Shown here in pieces: positions 37,580 to 47,464 of a stretch of 64,000 nucleotides of DNA. This DNA comes from Arctopsyche grandis (Eukaryota; Arthropoda; Insecta; Trichoptera; Hydropsychidae): positions 1,118,501-1,182,500 of the forward strand of contig NC_135358.1 in NCBI RefSeq assembly GCF_051622035.1. The letters run 5' to 3'. Every line of letters begins with the position of its first letter. Position 1 is the stretch's first letter. Both the position numbers and the translations under genes were made by a program. The notes beneath the pieces are model-generated. The model saw only the letters and a list, made by a program, of their open reading frames with translations. It ran no database searches and was not told where the DNA came from.

Positions 37580-40221
37580 TTATTTAATAAAGTATTACAG
37601 TGAAACAACAGTGTGAAACATAAGAGTGAACTCGAATGCATATTATTTTATATATTTTCATGAACTCTTTCAGCGACGAATCGTCCATTGTATTTCATTT
37701 TTTTTTTTGTCTTTTCTTACCCTGGCACACTTTCTCTGTCTATATCACATTTCGGTAATGCTAACTAAAAATTAAGCTTTTAATACTCTTCATTATTTAT
37801 TGAAAAATTAAAATCCGTCGATTTTAATTTTTTTATTAAAATTAATCACGACGGATTTTATATTTATTTATTTTTATTAAGAGCTTAGTGAAAGTTTTAT
37901 GTTAGTATAAAGTTTAGTATTTGTAAATAGAATAACTCTTTTTTAAATACATATTTCCATATACAGTAAATACAATGGATAAAAAATTTTGACAAAAATT
38001 TCACAAAAAAAAATTTAATCTTGCCGATTACTTCTTGAATTAGTCTGAATTAATAATTTAAGTTGATATTGAAAATAATACTCATTTTATGTTTTTTTTT
38101 TTTTTATTTATTTACTCGGCTGCCATTTTAAAGCGCCATGTTTTGACAAAACACTACAAAACAATTCCCGGTGCTTAGACGTTTCAATTGAATTTACATC
38201 GTAATTATTTTTTTTTTATATTAAACGAAAACGCGAGAGTTGTACGTTCGTACGTAAGTCATTAATTTGTTGTAAATATTTTATCTAATACCTTTTGAGG
38301 GCTTGGTGGTGTCCCGACGATCGGGTGAGTATTTTGTGTACATAAGCGTTGAGATATAAAATGCCTGAAAACTTCAATGCCCTTATTTGTAATTTAATTT
38401 CTAAGGCATTTTGACGTTTTTATTTACATACTTATTTGTTATTTAAGATAATTTTTTATACTCAAATATTTTTTTCTGAAAAAAAATCATGTTACACATT
38501 TGTATATACCAGAATCAACGCAAAACGCTTTTATAGATTCATTTTTAAAAAATTCCAATTATATTTAGCCATTGATACGATACATATGATTACTTTTACC
38601 ATAATTATTACTCGTGGTCATGAGATGTAGATACCTAGTCAACTGACACATCGAGAAACCCTTACCATTTTTATTAGTGATCTGTAATTATATTTTTTTT
38701 CTGTATGTGATTTTTATACCATTACCATCTTTTTTGTAATAAATAAAATATTTAATTAATATACCTTCATATTTTCCCACATCTGAAATATTTAACAAAT
38801 GAACATAAAGTACTTAATTATTTGACTATCAAATTTTTACACAACTCATTTTTAAATATATTATTATAGAAATATTTCACTTGATTTGAATGCACTGACT
38901 ATTTAAATTTATATACATATATTTGGCACATTGTAAATTATTCTTATTTTATTGAATGATGCATGAAGATTATTAGCACACATAAAATAATATTTAATTT
39001 CACCGTAGCATTTCAGAAGAAAATTATTCAGTAAGTAATGAATAGTAAGTGTACATTTATTTTCACATTGTAAATTATATTTTTATATAGAATTTTGTAG
39101 AAATTTAAAAAAATGTAAAAATGTAAATAATTAGCAATCATTTTATAAAATAACTAATTTTATTTTTTTACAAAATTTGCAGCTATTTTAAAATACAATA
39201 TTTTACATTAAAGGTACTGAATCCGTTGGATGCCATTTGCAATGTAAAACGTCCAGATGCAGTGTGCGTTAGCAATTTGAAAAGCGCTGGACACATTGAT
39301 CCAGGCATATTCCAGGATAGGCCTGATGTAAAAATTTTCCTACCGTTCAGATTCTTCTTCTACAAGCCGGCAGATCTTTTCACTCCAAACACTTACAACA
39401 GATATTTAGGTATGTCACCTAAACTATTTAATATTTAGTTTAAATATATATATTTTTAATCATTGTTTTGTTGTAGTTGCTCCCGGCGGTGACCATGTGA
39501 TAAGTTTGATCGACGAAATCTCATATAAATCTCCACCAGCACCACCTCTATCACAAATTGACGATATCCCACCAGAACAGTTCTGCAATGGTGATAATAG
39601 ACCACCCGATTGTGGACCAAACTGCATGTGCACACATACTATTGACATTCCACTCAACGCTATCGTAGAAGTAGTCTTAGTTGATGAAGGTGAGTCTTCA
39701 TTTATCTCATTTTGGAATGTGACATGTTAACTTTTGAAAATGATTAAAATATGTTGTATTTTTCAGTTCAACAACCGAATCTGTCACATCCTTTCCATCT
39801 CCATGGACAGGCTTACAATGTAATCGGTATGGGACGGTCACCAGATAAAAACGTAAAGAAGATTAATTTGAAGCATGCTCTAGATTTAGACAGGAGAGGT
39901 CTCCTTCACCGACAATTCAACCAGCCTCCATTCAAAGACACAATCGCCGTGCCAAATAATGGCTATGTTGTCTTCAGATTTAGAGCCGATAACCCCGGTA
40001 TGTAATCATACTTATCCTCTTAAGCACTAACATAATCAATCTACATACATATTAATCTTATTTTAATTACAGGTTATTGGTTATTCCATTGTCATTTCAT
40101 CTTCCATATAGTGATTGGAATGAATTTAGTACTACACGTAGGAACTCATAACGACTTACCACCGGTGCCGCACAATTTCCCGAAATGTGGAGATCATTTG
40201 CCGCCGATTCAACTACACTGA
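30938..40221 (+). CDS. Lac2: Laccase-2, isoform B (5' partial)
   Basis: The same four common exons (30938-31328, 31400-31684, 32298-32773, 33784-33968) can splice to a second downstream cassette: 39214-39409, 39477-39689, 39767-39997 and 40073-40221. This gives about 707 residues plus the split first codon. Phases match exactly, because both cassettes begin with a Val codon after the phase-0 junction at 33968. Cassette B keeps HPFHLHG and [12 protein letters not shown], so it should be an active oxidase. It differs from A at scattered positions and has an extra intron just before the HCH motif. Alternative 3' cassettes of this kind are known for Lac2 in beetles and mosquitoes (2A and 2B). Use of the two forms here is inferred, since no transcript data are available. 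Confidence 0.92.
31400..31684 (+). CDS. Lac2: Lac2 exon 3 (common)
   Basis: Follows an acceptor atttttcag. Encodes [19 protein letters not shown] and the first cupredoxin half, including [16 protein letters not shown], whose two His residues bind the trinuclear copper cluster. The donor is gtacca and the intron before it is only 71 bp. Confidence 0.95.
32298..32773 (+). CDS. Lac2: Lac2 exon 4 (common)
   Basis: Acceptor ctttcag, donor gtaagc. Encodes [17 protein letters not shown] (the second pair of trinuclear-cluster His residues) and most of cupredoxin domain 2, ending at IISFSG, which joins the next exon as SGERYDF. Confidence 0.95.
33784..33968 (+). CDS. Lac2: Lac2 exon 5 (common, branch point for A or B)
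   Basis: Encodes [20 protein letters not shown] through DSGLPQGV. The donor gtaaga at 33969 must pair with either the acceptor at 34628 (A) or the one at 39214 (B). The coding frame stays open past the donor for about 180 bases, but that extension has no laccase similarity and is read as intron. Confidence 0.93.
34628..34823 (+). CDS. Lac2: Lac2 exon 6A
   Basis: 196 bp, the same length as exon 6B. Encodes [10 protein letters not shown], then [13 protein letters not shown] and [15 protein letters not shown]. The acceptor accaatcag has a poor pyrimidine tract, which may matter for the A/B choice. The donor is gtatgt. Confidence 0.93.
35529..35741 (+). CDS. Lac2: Lac2 exon 7A
   Basis: 213 bp, the same length as exon 7B. 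Encodes [17 protein letters not shown] and the Cys-containing [20 protein letters not shown], ending EIVLVDEG at a phase-1 junction. Acceptor gattttag, donor gtaaat. Confidence 0.94.
35917..36937. mobile_element. piggyBac-like non-autonomous element in the Lac2 A-cassette intron
   Basis: Flanked by TTAA on both sides (35913-35916, 36938-36941), with terminal inverted repeats CCACTTAATCGCCA and TGGCGATGAAGTGG. TTAA targets are diagnostic for piggyBac. It is about 1.0 kb with no transposase frame. It contains a family N MITE and a GC-richer segment at 36,640-36,930 with gcgcaccggtgcgc and gcgcgccgatgcgc. Confidence 0.65.
35985..36190. mobile_element. MITE family N, copy 2 (nested)
   Basis: The reverse complement of the right edge reads ggttcggtgattattggtca. 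The interior has cagatgttccgttatagaga. It lies inside the TTAA-flanked element. Confidence 0.65.
37191..37579 (+). CDS. Lac2: Lac2 exon 8A (terminal, isoform A)
   Basis: Acceptor tacgttttag. Encodes [20 protein letters not shown], then [20 protein letters not shown] with the type 1 copper ligands His, Cys, His and the axial Met, and ends HLPPIPIN before TAA. Cassette B has an intron at the position after DNPG; here the exon is unbroken. Confidence 0.96.
37586..37591 (+). other. Polyadenylation signal, isoform A
   Basis: AATAAA seven bases after the isoform A stop codon. It gives cassette A its own 3' end ahead of cassette B. Confidence 0.6.
39214..39409 (+). CDS. Lac2: Lac2 exon 6B
   Basis: 196 bp. 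Encodes [20 protein letters not shown] and [17 protein letters not shown], clearly paralogous to exon 6A and identical in length and phase. The acceptor acattaaag again has a weak pyrimidine tract; the donor is gtatgt. Confidence 0.93.
39477..39689 (+). CDS. Lac2: Lac2 exon 7B
   Basis: 213 bp. Encodes [20 protein letters not shown] and [20 protein letters not shown], paralogous to 7A. Only 67 bp of intron separates it from 6B, against about 700 bp in cassette A. Confidence 0.94.
39767..39997 (+). CDS. Lac2: Lac2 exon 8B
   Basis: Encodes [20 protein letters not shown] and continues to FRADNPG, ending in phase 1 at donor gtatgt. It corresponds to the first part of 8A. Confidence 0.94.
40073..40221 (+). 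CDS. Lac2: Lac2 exon 9B (terminal, isoform B)
   Basis: Acceptor taattacag. Encodes [20 protein letters not shown] and ends DHLPPIQLH before TGA. It holds the HCH type 1/type 3 copper motif and the axial Met. Confidence 0.95.
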
Positions 40222-40391
40222 CAATAGTCATAAATATATGTATATTATGTACATATATATATAATTAATTCACCTATTCATTGCCTAGCCAAATTTTATG
40301 TATAATCAAAAACCAAAATGTTTGCAAAAAAATATATTTATATGTCGATGTGCAATAAGATAGCATACATCTAAGTGACTATTATGTATGT

Positions 40392-40397
40392 AATAAA
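40392..40397 (+). other. Polyadenylation signal, isoform B
   Basis: AATAAA about 170 bases after the isoform B stop codon, a plausible end for the longer transcript. Confidence 0.45.
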
Positions 40398-41253
40398 TAG
40401 TGTAAAAGTTTGTATGTTGAAACAAATATTAATTATAAAAAGTAATTGCAGTTTAGATGAGAGTGCATTTCCAAATGCATTTTCAAGTCAATAGTAAAGT
40501 GTCTTAAATTATTTCTATCGTATTAAATTGAAAAAAATGTTTTTTTTTTTTTTAATTAATTATGGCGTCGAATCAAGTTGTGAAATGAATATACTTATTA
40601 TATTATAATATATGTATGCAAAGTTTTAGCGGGAGCCATAAATACCTATTGTTAAATAACTTGTGATCTTTAAGTCTATTTTTAGTTAAGTTGATGCAAT
40701 GTATTTATATTATTGCGTGCAAAACATGTGAAATGTTATTTGAGTCATTGATGCAAATCAAATTACATGTCTGCCATTACAAACAAAGATTTTTATAATA
40801 TATTTGAATTGTTTCACTTATGAATGACTTCCCATCCCTTGTCCATCAAATTTAACTCAGAACGAAACCAAACACAAAGACTTTATTAATATGAAGCCAA
40901 ATAAACAAAACAATATCAAACTTATATTTCAAATCACAACAAAAGTCTATTAATACATAATATTTTGGGCTAAAATTATTGTATGATGAATTGAAATTCA
41001 GATAATCATGTTTTTTTGACCATGGAAGTATTTCTATTATATAAGGTAGTGGCTATTTGCAGGTACTGTGTCTGTATAAAGCATCTATACTGTATAAAGT
41101 ATCATTACTGACATTTCATATGTAACAACTCCAAATGGCCAATACATGCCAGATATTGACTATGGAACCACTAAGCTGGCACCACTACATATATTCAGAA
41201 CGCTTGGAGAAATATTATATATTAATGGGTAAGAACTATATCAACTTCTTTAG
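40398..41253. other. Intergenic, no gene seen
   Basis: AT-rich DNA downstream of Lac2 with no coding signal. Confidence 0.5.
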
Positions 41254-41625
41254 CCAGCAGTTTGGCTTAATGGTAGCGTATATATTTAGCACCACTGCGA
41301 TCGATGGTTCGACTCGTCAAACTGCTGGTTAGATTTGGGGGTTTTGTGACTCCAAATCGATCGTTTCTCTATCAGAGTTTGCCAATTTTATCTGATCATT
41401 GTTGTAACGGTTCCTGAAAATTGGTAATAGATCATTTCCTGTTGTCACAAAAATCTGTGTGTATAATTTTTAGAAATTATATACAGAAATCTGAAATCTA
41501 TAGATGTCTCTATAATTTCGTGTTTATTATGTGTATAAAAATTTTGCACAAAATTTAAAAATAATCCATAGATGTCTCTATGATTATTATTTCTGTACTT
41601 GATTAATTATTGTATTCTATGTTCA
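41254..41625 (+). mobile_element. SINE, family 1
   Basis: The head runs CCAGCAGTTTG to CAAACTGCTGG with box A tggcttaatggtagcg and box B atggttcgactcg. The core is present but the 3' hairpin tail is missing. Confidence 0.75.
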
Positions 41626-41879
41626 TTGTACGTACTGCATACGTTGACTGACCATTCTCGTACACTCGTCGCATTGGAGCGATCTGTAATGACGAGTTTA
41701 CATCGATTGTAATAAAAATAAAAATAAACTGGGACTCCAATACAATTAGATAAAAACATTAGCACAAAGCAGAATCACCTCAAAGGAATCTGTTGAAAGT
41801 ACAAGAGACTTAAACCCAATAATCTTATAACTTTTCTTATGGGTTTATCAAACTTTTGAAATTATATTTATTGTATTAA

Positions 41880-42290
41880 CCAGCAGAATAGACTAGTGGT
41901 TAGCATATAATGCTTTGAACAGAGTGGTCACGGGTTCAAATCCCACTGGTTTCTGCTGGCCAGACCTTGGATTTGGGACTCCAGGTCGATCGCTTCCTAT
42001 AGAGTTTGCCAATTTATCTGATTTTCATTGAAACGGTTCCAACAAATTGGCAACCTTATCCATTTTCTTGCAAACCTCGAGTTTTCACCAATCTCGAATT
42101 TCGCTGAATTGTTAAAAATGCTCAAAATTTTCAAATTTGACCATAGATGTCTCTGTGTATATTAATTGATACGTATTTATAAACTTTGTATAATACTAAT
42201 AATATTTGCATCAAATGTATGTTTCTGGCCGGGAAGCATGGCGCATTGGAGTTACCTATGGTTAGGCTTTCCTGGTATGAATTAAAAAGA
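41880..42290 (+). mobile_element. SINE, family 2, full length
   Basis: The tRNA-like head spans 41880-41959, with a 7-bp stem CCAGCAG/CTGCTGG, tagtggttagcat (box A-like) and gggttcaaatccc (box B). The core continues to the tail gcattggagttacctatggt and tttcctggtatg. Confidence 0.82.
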
Positions 42291-42387
42291 CTAAATATGA
42301 AGAGAGTAAATCAATTTAATTAGCCATAAGTAACGTACAAATTTTGCTTTAAGCATTCATTTTTGATCCGGTCAAAAAAAAAATTTC

Positions 42388-42393
42388 TTTATT
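42388..42393 (-). other. Possible polyadenylation signal of the zinc-finger gene
   Basis: TTTATT on the + strand (AATAAA on the minus strand), about 250 bases past the stop codon. Confidence 0.35.
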
Positions 42394-42639
42394 TATCAGA
42401 AGTCATGTGCGATGTAATTATATATTTGCATCCACCGTTAGATGGAAGTAGACGTGTTTGATGGCAATTAGATTGATGATGAGAGGCTCCAAACATTTTC
42501 AATGCGTTTAAAATCAGGCCAAGGTAAAACGGATATTATTTTAGAATAATAAGAGATTTGTGGTGGAATGAGCTTAATCACATAGAGCGACATCCTTAAT
42601 ACATATGATGCATCATATGCCGCTCCAAATCATACTTGG

Positions 42640-43839
42640 CTACAAAACATCCTTAAAATGATATTTCATGTGTTTTTTCAACCATTCATTCGTTAAGAAA
42701 TACATCGAACAGATTTCGCACTTGGGTTGCGTCACCCCAGAATGAATTAATGAATCTTTTTTACAAATCCCTCTTTTTAAATGTTGCTTTAGGCTGTCTT
42801 TCCCTATGAAACGCTTCAAACACGTCCCACATTTGTGAGATTCATCTATAATGTGCCGTTTCATGTGTTGTTTCAAATGATAGTGTTTTATATAGCACTT
42901 CGAACAGACCTCGCATCTGTGCGTCCTCTCTTCAGAGTGATTTTTCATGTGTTTTTCCTTGGCATGATTTTTTAAATGTCGCCTTAAGTCGTGTTTCCTT
43001 GTGAAACTCTTCAAACACGTCTCACATTTGTGATATTTATCTATATGATTTTTCATGTGAATCTTCAAATAAGTGTTTGATTTGAAACATTTTAGACATA
43101 TCTTACATTTGTACAGCTTTTCTCCAGTGTGGATGCTCATGTGCTGTTTCAAATCACTTTTCTTCACGAAGCACTTAGAGCAGACCTCACAGTTGTGAGA
43201 CTTTTCTCCGGTATGCTGCTTCGTGTGTTGTTTCAAGTGCCAATTCATAAAGAAAGATTCCGAACAAGTCTCAAATTTATACGGTTTTTCTCCATTGTGA
43301 TGTCTCATGTGAAATTTGAAGTCCCGATTTGTCTTGAAACGCTTTGAGCAAATCTCACATTTGAACAGCGTCTCCCCAGTGTGACTCCTGATGTGATCTT
43401 TTAAATGTTGGTTTGATATGAAGTACTTTAAGCAGATGAAGCATTTGTATTTGTTTTCTTCGGTGTGATGTTCAAAAGTATGCCGGTTTAAAGACAGGTC
43501 TGAAGGGAAATAGTCTGAACAGCTTTCGCATTTGTGCAGTGTTTCGCAATTTCTATCAGAATTTTCAGAAATTATATCATCAGTATTTGAACCTATGTCT
43601 TTGTGTTTACCTAATTCCAAGTCACTTTCGTTTGCATTATATGGTTGTGAATCATAATCGTATCCAAGGATTAAATCGTCCAATAAAACTTCTTCCTGTT
43701 TAATATCCAAACATTCACCCAATCTCTGCCTTGCTATTTCGTCATTTTGCATACACAATGTTTTGAAATTATTGAAAAGTTTTAAGTTCGATTCACACGA
43801 TAAGCATATTACGTCTGTTAACTTGCCATTTTTATCCAC
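42640..43839 (-). CDS. ZAD zinc-finger gene, exon 2
   Basis: 399 codons plus stop. Carries the second half of the ZAD, a linker, and all C2H2 fingers, for example YKCFICLKYFISNQHLKDH and FKCEICSKRFKTNRDFKFH. Confidence 0.93.
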   Translation of the reverse strand: MDKNGKLTDVICLSCESNLKLFNNFKTLCMQNDEIARQRLGECLDIKQEEVLLDDLILGYDYDSQPYNANESDLELGKHKDIGSNTDDIISENSDRNCETLHKCESCSDYFPSDLSLNRHTFEHHTEENKYKCFICLKYFISNQHLKDHIRSHTGETLFKCEICSKRFKTNRDFKFHMRHHNGEKPYKFETCSESFFMNWHLKQHTKQHTGEKSHNCEVCSKCFVKKSDLKQHMSIHTGEKLYKCKICLKCFKSNTYLKIHMKNHIDKYHKCETCLKSFTRKHDLRRHLKNHAKEKHMKNHSEERTHRCEVCSKCYIKHYHLKQHMKRHIIDESHKCGTCLKRFIGKDSLKQHLKRGICKKDSLIHSGVTQPKCEICSMYFLTNEWLKKHMKYHFKDVL

Positions 43840-44024
43840 CTGTAATATATTACTAACTTTATTTGGTGACTAAATGATTTTGTCATGGAATTTTTAAAAT
43901 TCCTCACCTGGAGCTGACAGCAATTCCGGATGCATTCTGCAATTGAATCCGTCCCATTATTATGTATATAAATGGATGACGAAGCCTGTATTGAGAGCAA
44001 ACAAAGTCGACATTCCCTCTCCAT
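42640..44024 (-). CDS. ZAD-C2H2 zinc-finger protein (two exons)
   Basis: Probable nuclear DNA-binding protein of the arthropod ZAD class, about 438 residues. Exon 1 (44024-43908) begins MERECRLC and splices at gtgagg; exon 2 (43839-42640) follows acceptor attacag after a 68-bp intron. The N-terminal ZAD has Cys pairs CRLC (residues 5-8) and CLSC (51-54), a zinc-binding dimerisation domain. An acidic linker runs to about residue 140. Ten C2H2 units follow to the C-terminus. Unit 4 reads YKFETC, with the first Cys replaced by Phe, and unit 9 ends HLKRGIC instead of a normal His pair. TGEK-type linkers are present between several fingers. Target genes cannot be inferred. It is an independent gene between the two oxidase genes. 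Confidence 0.92.
43908..44024 (-). CDS. ZAD zinc-finger gene, exon 1
   Basis: 39 codons, from the ATG at 44024 to donor gtgagg. Contains the first half of the ZAD domain (CRLC). The splice keeps the frame and completes the domain with CLSC in exon 2. Confidence 0.88.
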
Positions 44025-44221
44025 TCTAAAATGTCAAATGTCAATTCTCATGGCTACCAACGTCACATATTACAGTACAACTGCCATCATTGTGATAATT
44101 TGACACAATTTCTGATTTTCAGTAACCCTCAGATATTGACACCTACAACCAAGCTAAAAATAAAAAGCCTGTGATATAAATGCTGTGCCTTGATGGTTTA
44201 GGGGCGAAAAGAATTAAAAGA

Positions 44222-44283
44222 AAAGCCCGCCACACACGGGCGATAAACCGCTGCCATATATCGCCCGTGTGTAGGGAGCTTAA
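44222..44283. mobile_element. Short inverted-repeat element
   Basis: Arms ccacacacgggcgata and tatcgcccgtgtgtagg around a short centre. It is a likely MITE or MITE fragment just upstream of the zinc-finger gene. Confidence 0.5.
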
Positions 44284-44359
44284 TATGGCAGGCGGGAAGG
44301 AACCAAGGAAGTGAAGAAGTTGCCACCAACATATTCAAATCGATCCCATCTTAGCCTGG

Positions 44360-44517
44360 CTTTACACAGGCAGGATGGTTTAGACCGGTAACGTGACTGC
44401 GCCAGTTAGGATTCATCCGGCCCGTCTGAAACGTTGCATACCCACCCATACAACACAGCACCTAGTACTAGCCGGCGCAGGCACGGTGCTGATCAAATCC
44501 ATCCTGCCCGTGTAAAG
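44360..44517. mobile_element. Inverted-repeat element cut by a 208-bp MITE
   Basis: The left end is CTTTACACAGGCAGGATGG and the right end CCATCCTGCCCGTGTAAAG. The right end is interrupted at TAA by the element starting at 44516. Confidence 0.6.
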
Positions 44518-44723
44518 GTCTGTTCATACCTATCCAGCACGACCCGAATCCTGCAAGTACGGACAGTATTCTTTAGTACATTCTATATGGACGCGCGTCA
44601 AGGGGTCAATGCGCATGCGCGAATGGAGTATTAATACGTCCATATAATGTACCAAAGAATACTATCCGCACTTACAGGACACCTGCAGGATACGAGTCGT
44701 GCTGGATAGGTATGAACAGACCT
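44516..44723. mobile_element. 208-bp palindromic MITE, copy 1 (Harbinger-like)
   Basis: Ends AGGTCTGTTCATACC and GGTATGAACAGACCT, with TAA duplicated on both sides. Nearly the whole length is self-complementary. Confidence 0.8.
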
Positions 44724-44727
44724 TAAA

Positions 44728-45360
44728 GGGGGGCTTACAGAATGGTGACCCAAACTCGACCATGTCATAGGGCCTCTACAGTGGTATTCGTTAGGATATT
44801 GTTCAAGTTCAAGTTAACAATTACTATATTTTTATTTATGATTGATTGTGATTTGAGTGGAATTTTGATTTACTCTCTTCCATTTGGGCCTCACAGGGAT
44901 GTTTTGTATTTGTAATTGGTTCTTATTTATTGGAACTGGCTGTAGGTGCAAGACATTTCTTATGTTATATTTTATTATTTGATATTTTGATGTTATCTGC
45001 TATTGTTTTTTTTATGATTTATGATAAATAAATGTATTTTTATCTGTGTATATACATATGTATGTTATATATTTATTTTTCTTTTTATAAGAATTCCCTT
45101 CTTTGTTTTTTATAATTTGTAATTATTATTATTCGCTATTTTATAGCTTATTATTTTTTATGATTATGTTAAATGTGTTGTTATTATTATTAGTTGTTTG
45201 TGTATATATGTTTTGTTTTTATCATGCCTAATTTCTATTGTTATGATTTTGTTTCTTTTCTGTTATATTTGTGACTATTGTGGCGCATTAGGAATTCCTG
45301 TAATACTATAATGGTCCAAACTTTAAATGAATAAATAAATTTCATTTCAGTGGTATATAT
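44728..45360. other. AT-rich intergenic, no gene seen
   Basis: Strongly T-rich stretch with no coding frame or defined repeat. Confidence 0.5.
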
Positions 45361-45912
45361 ATAACTAGTGTTGTACCAGATAAAATATCATCGTATGTGT
45401 GTTGGCATATTAAGTTATTAAATAAAAATAAATAAAAGTAATTTATCGATCCTGTGTTGGATCCGCATGCTGTCGAATTTTTTTCAAATGCCTTTTTAAT
45501 ATATTTAATTTAATATTTATATTTAATTGTTTAATATGAAAAAAAAACTACTTACCTACCACATATAAACAATATAAAACACCGATAGAAAAATAAATAA
45601 ATTTTCAATAGATGGCGGTAAACGCTCAAAGACTTAGCGCCATCTATTTGTCTAGAGGAAACATTTGTAGCAAACAGTATGTATAGAAGTTTTTTACATT
45701 TTGTTGTTCTATTCGTACGTTTTGTTGACAGTGGTTTAGCTATGATGTACATATTTGTAATTGGCCAGGAAGGCGCATTGGGATTTACCTGTAAGGCCTT
45801 CCTGGTATATATGTAAAAATAAAATATTTTAAAATATGTACATATGTATGTAGAATCGAAACGACTATTTTATGTAGTACGGCGAGCGTTATCTTACACA
45901 GACACAGACAGA
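45361..45912 (+). repeat. Interspersed repeat family R, copy 1, with SINE insertion
   Basis: Shares agtgttgta, atatcatcg, tgttggcatatta, aatagatggcggtaa and tagtacggcgagcgtta with 60537-60995 and, inverted, with 56058-56405. A SINE tail interrupts it at 45763-45822. Confidence 0.7.
45763..45822 (+). mobile_element. SINE 3' tail only
   Basis: Hairpin CCAGGAAGGC and GCCTTCCTGG around gcattgggatttacctg, followed by an AT-rich end. Strongly 5' truncated. Confidence 0.75.
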
Positions 45913-45988
45913 TAGAATATCGATATTATATATATACATATGATGATGATGGGAAAACTTCAAATCTCAATTCCTTATGTTCGAATAA

Positions 45989-46196
45989 AGCTCTGTTCAT
46001 ACATATCCAGCACGACCCGTATCCTGCAGGTGTCCTGCAAGTGCGGATAGTATTCTTTGGTACATTATATGGACGTATTCATACTCCATTCGCGCATGCG
46101 AATTGACGCATTCATGCGCGTCCATACAGAATGTACTAAAGAATACTGTCCGTACTTGCAGGATTCGGGTCGTGCTGGATAGGTATGAACAGACCT
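45989..46196. mobile_element. 208-bp palindromic MITE, copy 2 (Harbinger-like)
   Basis: Ends AGCTCTGTTCATAC and GTATGAACAGACCT, with TAA on both sides (45986-45988, 46197-46199). It has the same length as copy 1. Confidence 0.8.
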
Positions 46197-47464
46197 TAAC
46201 TCATACACACTCGTAACACTTCTTTTATGCCATTTCAAAGTTGGAACACAAATGGCGTAAGATATAACTTGTAAAAATTGTTATTTCAACCAAAATTATC
46301 CCTCGGCCATTGTGTAAACAAACACCTACATACATATAATCGTTTAATTTCACCCACAGTAGGTGAAATAAAAATTAAAGCCGTTTTTTATACTAAAATC
46401 ATTAGCTACTTGAATTTAGAAGTTCAAAAATGAGAACCTTGTAAGATTACTAAGTATCTATCGTGTCTTCGATAGTACATATGTACTGTGGCAGCCCCGA
46501 ATTACTGGCCGTAAAACCATCGGTTGGCCAGTGCTTCTCCGGTAAACAATTACTTCCTTCCCGGCTGTCGAAATAAATAGTTGTGTATTACCCAGTAGTC
46601 TTACTCGCCCTACTCCCATAGTAACTTTAATTGGTAGCCATATAAATGTATATTAATTTAAAGTCAATTGGCATTAAAACAATAATTTTTTATCTGTTTA
46701 TTATTTTTGTGCTGATATATTTTATTTACTTTTGGTTGAGCATGTGAAATTAAACTAGATAAAAAAATGGTTACCATAATTTAATTTATTATATAATATA
46801 ATTTATATCTATTATTACAGATTACTAGGTATTACACACATTCACAAAATACAAAAAATAAATAGATAACACTAATATACAAATATTTACTTGGTATGAA
46901 TGTACATAAATAGTATGTAATGTAACTATACTTATATTCTAATGAATTAAAAAATATACTTATAAAATATATAATTCTAATTAAGAATATCTAGGATGAA
47001 TAATTTTAACAATTATAGTAATTCTATTCTATTTTACTCTGAAAAAAAACTAAATCAGTAAACTTGAGGGACACTTACATATGTACATTACAAACATGCG
47101 GAATATTTAATAAAAATATTAATAGTCCAATTTGAACTATTTTTCACTCTTGATTAATCAGTCAAAATTTAAAACTTTTCAATTACAAAATATTGAGCAC
47201 AATTCTCGTAAAAAAATTTCTATTATTAATTATTTTTTATTTTATGTAATCGTGCAATCAAAATACACATTCATCAATATTTTCTAATGTGTAAAATACT
47301 TTTGAGCGTTTCTTTGGTATGTAACAACAACTCTCATACATAATATTTTTACTATATTTCACCTCCCAAAAGTTAAATAAAATAAATAATTTTGAAAGAA
47401 ATAAACATTGAAAAATTTTATAAATAAGACTTAAACTGAAATAATTTAATGGTAGAAAATATTT
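46197..47464. other. AT-rich intergenic before the MCORP 3' end
   Basis: No gene. A less AT-rich block at 46,489-46,620 starts TGTGGCAGCC and contains AATAAA. It may be an old LTR piece, but no paired end was found. Confidence 0.4.

Noticed and set aside
41880..41959. Possible functional tRNA gene
   Set aside because: It is the head of a SINE, has a degenerate anticodon arm and occurs in several copies joined to the same body.
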